A stretch of 64,000 nucleotides of DNA, taken from NCBI GenBank assembly GCA_963693365.1, contig CAVNZM010000007.1:3286001-3350000 (forward strand). Direction: 5' to 3'. Made by a program: the position numbers and the translations under genes. A model generated the notes under the pieces. That model did no database searches. It worked only from the letters and a program-made list of their open reading frames with translations, and was not told the DNA's origin. The stretch is from Amoebidium appalachense. Lineage: Eukaryota; Ichthyosporea. Below, piece after piece: positions 59,196 to 64,000 of the stretch; within the stretch, counting starts at the first letter, position 1; each line of letters starts with the position of its first letter.

Positions 59196-60617
59196 ATATA
59201 CACATATCCAACTGACATAATTTTATATCTAACCCGTTCTTGTAAAACTTCAGGCGGACCTATCAGTGGATCTGTGTTTTTGGACCCCAACCGCAACAAC
59301 AAGAGGGAGGCAAATGAAACTGGCTGGTGCGGGCGTCGTGTTTTTGTGAGGAATTCGGAAGGAAAGGTATGTATTTTTCTGTAAATTTAACAAATGGGAA
59401 TGTAGACAAAGTTTTTGTTGTGAAAGGTATGTATTTTTCTGTAAATTTAACAAATGGGAATGTAGACAAAGTTTTTGTTGTGCTCAAAATATGCTTCATA
59501 GATTAAATACTGCAATGACGAGAGAAATGTGGTAACAAATAAGGTACTGGATCGATTCTTTTCAAAAATTTAGATTGCACACACCTTCACTACCTCTGAA
59601 AGCTACATCATTCCTGCATTCAATCATTAAATCCTCTATAGAACCATAAAACTTCTTCCATCGAAAGCTTTGCAATCTAACCAATCTCTACCAACCAACC
59701 AGGTGATTGCAACAGCCACGACCGACGATGCAGGCAACTATGTATTCCCGAGGATTCCCCCTGGGAAAGTCACCGTCTCGACCCAACCCCCCAATAATCT
59801 CGTTCCCTCCGCTGCTACCGGCCGTGCACCCGATGGCAGCTTCACTCTCAACGTTGCAAGCAGCAAGCCTGTTGCCGTCCCTCTCGGCTATGCCCCTAAA
59901 GGTAAGCACCCCCTCCCCCCTCCCCCCTCTGCCTGCCCCCTCGCCCCGCCCTCCCCTCTCAACCCCTCCACATCCCCCCTTGCTCCCCCCCCCCCCCTCC
60001 TCCTCCGCCTCCTCCTCCTCTCTCTTCCCTACACACACGAACATGACGCTCCTTTTACCTTTTCCACGCCCCGTATCCCCCCCCCCCCCCCCCCCCCCCC
60101 CCGCCGCACACAGAGTGAACACCCCCCGAAGGATGCCCAAGGGGGGGTCCGATCTGGCGAAAAAAGATCTAGGTATCATCCATATACATGAATACAAAGA
60201 ACTCTTATTCAATCCGGTAACAAATGCGTCTTCACCTTCCCGTAACAATCTCTCCATATCAGTGGGGACATCTGCCACCATCACCGGCACCGTGAAGACG
60301 GACAAGAACACCCCTATCGGTGGTGCAACCGTCAATCTGTTGGACTCTACCGGCAAAATCGTCGCCACCACCACCACTTCCGCCACCGGCACATTCACAA
60401 TCACTGCGCGCACCCCGGGTGCCCATCGCATCGAAGCGGTGTTCAAGGAGCCAGCCGGAGCCACCCCCTCGCCAACCAATCAGAATGCACTAACTGTGGT
60501 TCTTGGAATCGATGTCGATGTTACTCTTATCTACGTTCTGCCCAAGCTCAGTATGTGCCCCTCTGCCTGAACTCACTATTTTTCCATCGTGTTTTCTTCC
60601 CCCACGTCCCCCCCCCC

Positions 60618-60654
<37 letters not shown>

Positions 60655-62774
60655 CTCCTCCTTCCTCTCCCCCTCTTTCCCTTCGTTTTTTTATCCCCTA
60701 TTGGTGTGCCTGTCGGGTCCGGGAAAACAAGTGTCAGCTACCTATTCATTCAGCACTTGCACTGGCCCCCTTACTGCTCTGAGTCTGTGTTGAGATAGAT
60801 GCCCATTTCCTTGCATTTGCTTCCTCGAACCACCCGTAAGCGTGCAGTTGTGCCCTACTGCACCTATTTTTCTCTCTGTTCTTTACGTCAGCAACTTTAC
60901 GTCAGCAACACATACAAAAGTCTGTGTGTCTCTTTCGTATCAGCAAATATTCACTGAAAATTGCTCATGTACAAAAGTCTGTGTGTCTCTTTCGTATCAG
61001 CAAATATTCACTGAAAATTGCTAATGTCCCCGTTCTCTTTAACAGGTGGTGCTATCAGCGGCACCGTAACCTCCTCAGCCGATGGCGCCGGCATTGGAGG
61101 AGTTAAGATCACAATCACCGATAAGGCCGGTAAAGTTCTCGACACCACCACCAGCGATCCCGTCGGAAATTACAAACTCCTGAGAGGAGTTTTGGCTGGC
61201 CCCATCACGATTGCATCTGCTACGCCCAATGGATTTGTCCCATCGGCAGACGGCCCGACGATTTCGACTGAGGCGGTGGAGGGGGATATCCTACCTGACA
61301 TGAACTTTGTGTTTGATCCCAAACAGGTCACCCCTAGTAAGTGGATATACCCAACTTTGTGTTTGATCCCAAACAGGTCACCCCTAGTAAGTGGATATAC
61401 CCTCCCCCCCCCCATACTCCTGTTATGTATGGTTTGCACTCTGCAATCCGTTGTTCATGTGTACTTCGTACTTTATGACCCATTCAAACCCCCCCACCCC
61501 AACAACAACGTCCCACCCTTTGCCCTTTTGCCCCTTTTGCCCCTTGCCCCCCTAAACACATTCCTCTCTCTGCTTGTGAGAGTGGTCCAGCTTGATGTGA
61601 GAAACGCCATGTGTGTGGTGGTGGTGGTGGGTGGGTGGGTGGGTGTGTGTGTGTGTGGGGGGGGGGGTTGGAGGCGTTTACGGGTCCCCCATTTTCGTTT
61701 TGAAATACATTAACTCTTAGCCAAGTCCCGAATGTATGGGCTTGCCTGCATTGGCTTGCCTGCCTTCCCACTCGCCAAGTCCCGAATGTATGGGCTTGCC
61801 TGCCTTGGCTTGCCTGCCTTCCCACTCATCAGTGTCATATTTCGATATGCCATAACACTTGGTTTCTCAGCCTGGGTACACGATATACCGAGTGTAAGGG
61901 CCTACCTCCCTTCCCACTAATTTGCAAAATTTGATATGCCATTAACACTTGGCTTCTGTGCACCCACTAATCTCGAAATTCGTGTGCTGTGTTTTTGCCT
62001 ACCTGTGCCTGCTACATAACCTGAAATTCCCGACATATATCTAACACTGAATATATCTAACACGAATATATCTAACACTGAAATTCAGCCATATGTCTGA
62101 CCCTGAAATTCCCATCATCACAGACCCCGTTGACCCTGGCTTTGGTAATGCTGACCCGGGATCGCCTGTCAACCCCGATAATGGCTTTGAATTTGGCGAT
62201 TGCGATTTCTGTGACCCGTATGCATCGTGTGTCAGTGGCCAGTGCAAGTGTAATGCTGGGTACAAGGGCGACGGCATTACTTGCTGTAAGTTTCATTTCC
62301 CAATTTCTACATCCTCCACTAATGCTCCCCCCCCCCCCCCCCCCCCCCAACTCCCAACCCCTCCCACTCCCAATTTCCCGTCCCCTTGCAAGGTTTTCAA
62401 AAACATGTGTTCATCTGGGCCACCCCCCCGCCCCACCCTTCCCACCTACATTTCCTTCCTTTCCCTTCCTCCCCCTTCCCCTACATTTCCTTCCTTTCCC
62501 TTCCTCCCCCTTCCCCCCCACCCCACCCCCAAATCCCCAACCCTTCCCCCTCCCCTCTTCCCGTTTATTGGAATGATATTTAATATGCACGTGTGCGCAA
62601 CCACACACACACACAAACCACGCGCATTCACCTAAGCACACTTCTTGGGTTTGTTCAAGGACATCTGTCGAGATTGTATGCAGAAACTCATATGGTGACC
62701 GTGTATCCATTGTCTAATAATTTTCCTGTGCAGACATAGCCGACAGTTCAACTGGCGGCGGCTACAGGATCTGA
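49137..62774 (+). CDS. Secreted multidomain adhesin-like protein, copy 2 (22 exons, 1,469 aa)
   Basis: Same architecture as copy 1 with every splice site conserved. Exons: 49137-49604, 50037-50253, 50774-50964, 51377-51430, 51705-51897, 52261-52394, 52568-52715, 53460-53702, 54136-54159, 54667-54800, 55396-55530, 55992-56300, 56536-56704, 57280-57555, 57939-58250, 58555-58863, 59254-59366, 59703-59901, 60263-60550, 61046-61336, 62124-62285, 62734-62774. Exon 14 has one extra codon and exon 16 one fewer, so the total is again 4,410 nt. I count about 16 substitutions against copy 1, for example Gly to Glu in IRGV/IREV and Pro to Ala in YVPSG/YVASG. In exon 21 the upstream acceptor possible in copy 1 is out of frame here, which supports the acceptor at 62121-62123. 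Both copies look functional. Confidence 0.9.
52802..52915. other. Insertion of about 110 bp in intron 7, copy 2 only
   Basis: Relative to copy 1, about 110 bp of A/G-rich sequence interrupts GTGGTGA/CAGTTAAGAAC. No repeat ends are seen. Confidence 0.6.
57095..57206 (+). mobile_element. 40-bp insertion flanked by a 36-bp direct duplication in intron 13, copy 2 only
   Basis: A 36-bp stretch (57095-57130, starting CTTTTTCATGATTATAGG) is repeated exactly at 57171-57206. The 40 bp between them begins GAGAGGGAGGGGGCGAGG and then TGAATAA. Copy 1 has a single 36-bp stretch and no insert. The 40-bp sequence closely resembles the segment next to the terminal motif of the mitochondrial-derived block (42325-42350). 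Confidence 0.8.
59154..59185. repeat. TA microsatellite in intron 16, copy 2
   Basis: TA repeat followed by TG repeats; copy 1 has several shorter TA tracts in the same intron (21738-21817 and 21940-21952) and a duplicated CTCATACCGAATCTATGATAT segment. Confidence 0.85.
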
Positions 62775-63540
62775 GCGCATTTTTGATTGGTCGCAGAGGA
62801 AAAGCAGCCGGCCAATCGTCAACAAGTCTGCCATTTCAGCTCGTCTATGGCTGAGCAAAACTATTAGTGCTGAAGAGTTGCTAGATAGACCGTGCTTAGT
62901 GCCGAATAGTTGCTAGATAGACCGTGCTCATGTCTGTTTTAGTGTGCGGTCCTTTAGCTAATTAATGAAAACTATGTGCGCGGTTCTTTAGTTAGTTGAT
63001 GAGAACCGCGCACAAACCATGTGTGCGATTCTTCAGTTAGTTGATGAAAACTATGAAGATTTGGGGCTAATCTGGCTTATACCGGGCCCCCCGTATCATG
63101 ATGGCTATCAGCAGGGTGTATATTCTGCATACAGTAGCTCAAGGTGTATAACATATGTAACGCCTAATCCGTGTATTCTGGGGTGCAAAAGGTGCTGGTA
63201 TACTCTGGCGTTTAGGCATACATGCCCTTCAGAGAATAAAGGGTACCATTTTTAGAAATACAGTGAAAACACACACCGGAAATGATGTGTGCCTATTTCA
63301 GGCGTAGCCCCCCCCCCCCCCCCCCCCCCCCCCGGCACCCCCACCCCTCAAAACTCACCCACAGACGGCACAGTAGTGGGCCACCCATCACCTGCATCAC
63401 AACCACCCAAGCCTCGTACCCTGACCCCTTTCACTAACATTCTCACGCGAACTTCAGCATGACTCTCTGCATGCATATAACACAGCTATCACTGACAGTG
63501 CAGTTATATCCCCCCCCCCCCCCCCCCCCCCCCTTTCCCC

Positions 63541-63589
<49 letters not shown>

Positions 63590-63603
63590 AGCTTATCACC
63601 CTC
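62775..63603. other. 3' region of gene copy 2
   Basis: Counterpart of 27294-28085. It has an AATAAA at 63235-63240, a different set of small duplications (GCGCGGTTCTTTAGTTAGTT-like units near 62946-63050), and longer poly-C and CA tracts. Confidence 0.6.
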
Positions 63604-64000
63604 CTCAGGTTCATGTGGCACAACCGGACGGCCACGGTGTGCACAGACCAGGGGCAAACGGAGACCTTCCCCGTGGAAAACGGCCTGGCCCAAGGGGCCG
63701 TTCTCTCCTCCATCCTTTGGATCATCTTCTATGATCCAGTTTTGACGGCCATCAAAAGGCACGGCAAGGGGTACACTTTCCACCTACCCCCACAGACACA
63801 ACACCACACACCGGCACCAACACCCCCCGTGTGTGACGTCTGTAGCCTTCGCCGACGACACAACATGGTTTGGCCCAAACAAGGAGAGCATCCAGCAAAC
63901 TCTCGACATCTCGGCCCCCTTTTTCTACTACCATGATCTGGAACCACACCCAGACAAGTTTTCAGTCCTTGCCCGTGGCACCCCAACACGGGCAACAGTG
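63604..64000 (+). pseudogene. Non-LTR reverse transcriptase remnant, unit B (cut by window end)
   Basis: Counterpart of 28086-28555. It lacks the two small duplications seen in unit A. FPVENGLAQGAVLSSILW is in one frame, with one substitution in the LSP box. The FADD segment follows in another frame, so this copy is also dead. Confidence 0.8.

Overview
This is nuclear DNA of a eukaryote, most likely a unicellular one. It has GT-AG introns, TATA-box promoters, AATAAA signals, long CA, CT and poly-C tracts, and several families of retroelement. The central gene is built from extracellular domains, each bounded by phase-1 introns, which is typical of animals and their unicellular relatives. That makes a holozoan protist attractive, but I cannot fix the taxon from the sequence.

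Layout. (1) 1-1434 is non-coding flank. (2) 1435-6866 is a complete Ngaro-like tyrosine-recombinase retrotransposon. Its repeats are arranged A1-ORFs-B1-A2-B2 and its coding frames are broken. (3) 6867-28555 is the first unit of a large tandem segmental duplication. It holds a decayed endonuclease fragment, a decayed DIRS-type RNase H fragment, a roughly 560-bp hairpin segment between 20-bp direct repeats, one 22-exon gene (12273-27293), and a non-LTR reverse-transcriptase remnant running on to about 29650. (4) 30503-42367 is an AT-rich inverted repeat of degraded mitochondrial origin. It has cox1-like and atp6-like fragments and a cluster of tRNA-like genes, several of them interrupted in the T-loop by the same GC-rich cassette of about 37 nt. 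The arms are nearly identical around a 2.3-kb spacer. (5) 42742 to the window end is the second unit of the duplication. It lacks the Ngaro element, so it shows the empty target site, and it carries a second intact gene (49137-62774).

The two genes each splice by hand to 1,469 codons with all 21 intron phases consistent. The predicted product is a secreted multidomain adhesin or matrix protein. It has a signal peptide, three Cys-rich modules, an FTP/F5-8C lectin domain, a WSC domain, a PAN/Apple domain, a second FTP domain, seven tandem Cna-B/SdrD-like beta-sandwich repeats and an EGF domain. I count about 16 amino-acid substitutions between the copies. The introns differ by microsatellite length, small tandem duplications and short insertions.

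The most unusual signals are the cassette in the tRNA T-loops; the shared terminal motif of the mitochondrial-derived block, whose neighbouring sequence recurs in a 40-bp insertion in one intron; the frequent long poly-C tracts just downstream of 5' splice sites; and the filled and empty retrotransposon sites in one window.
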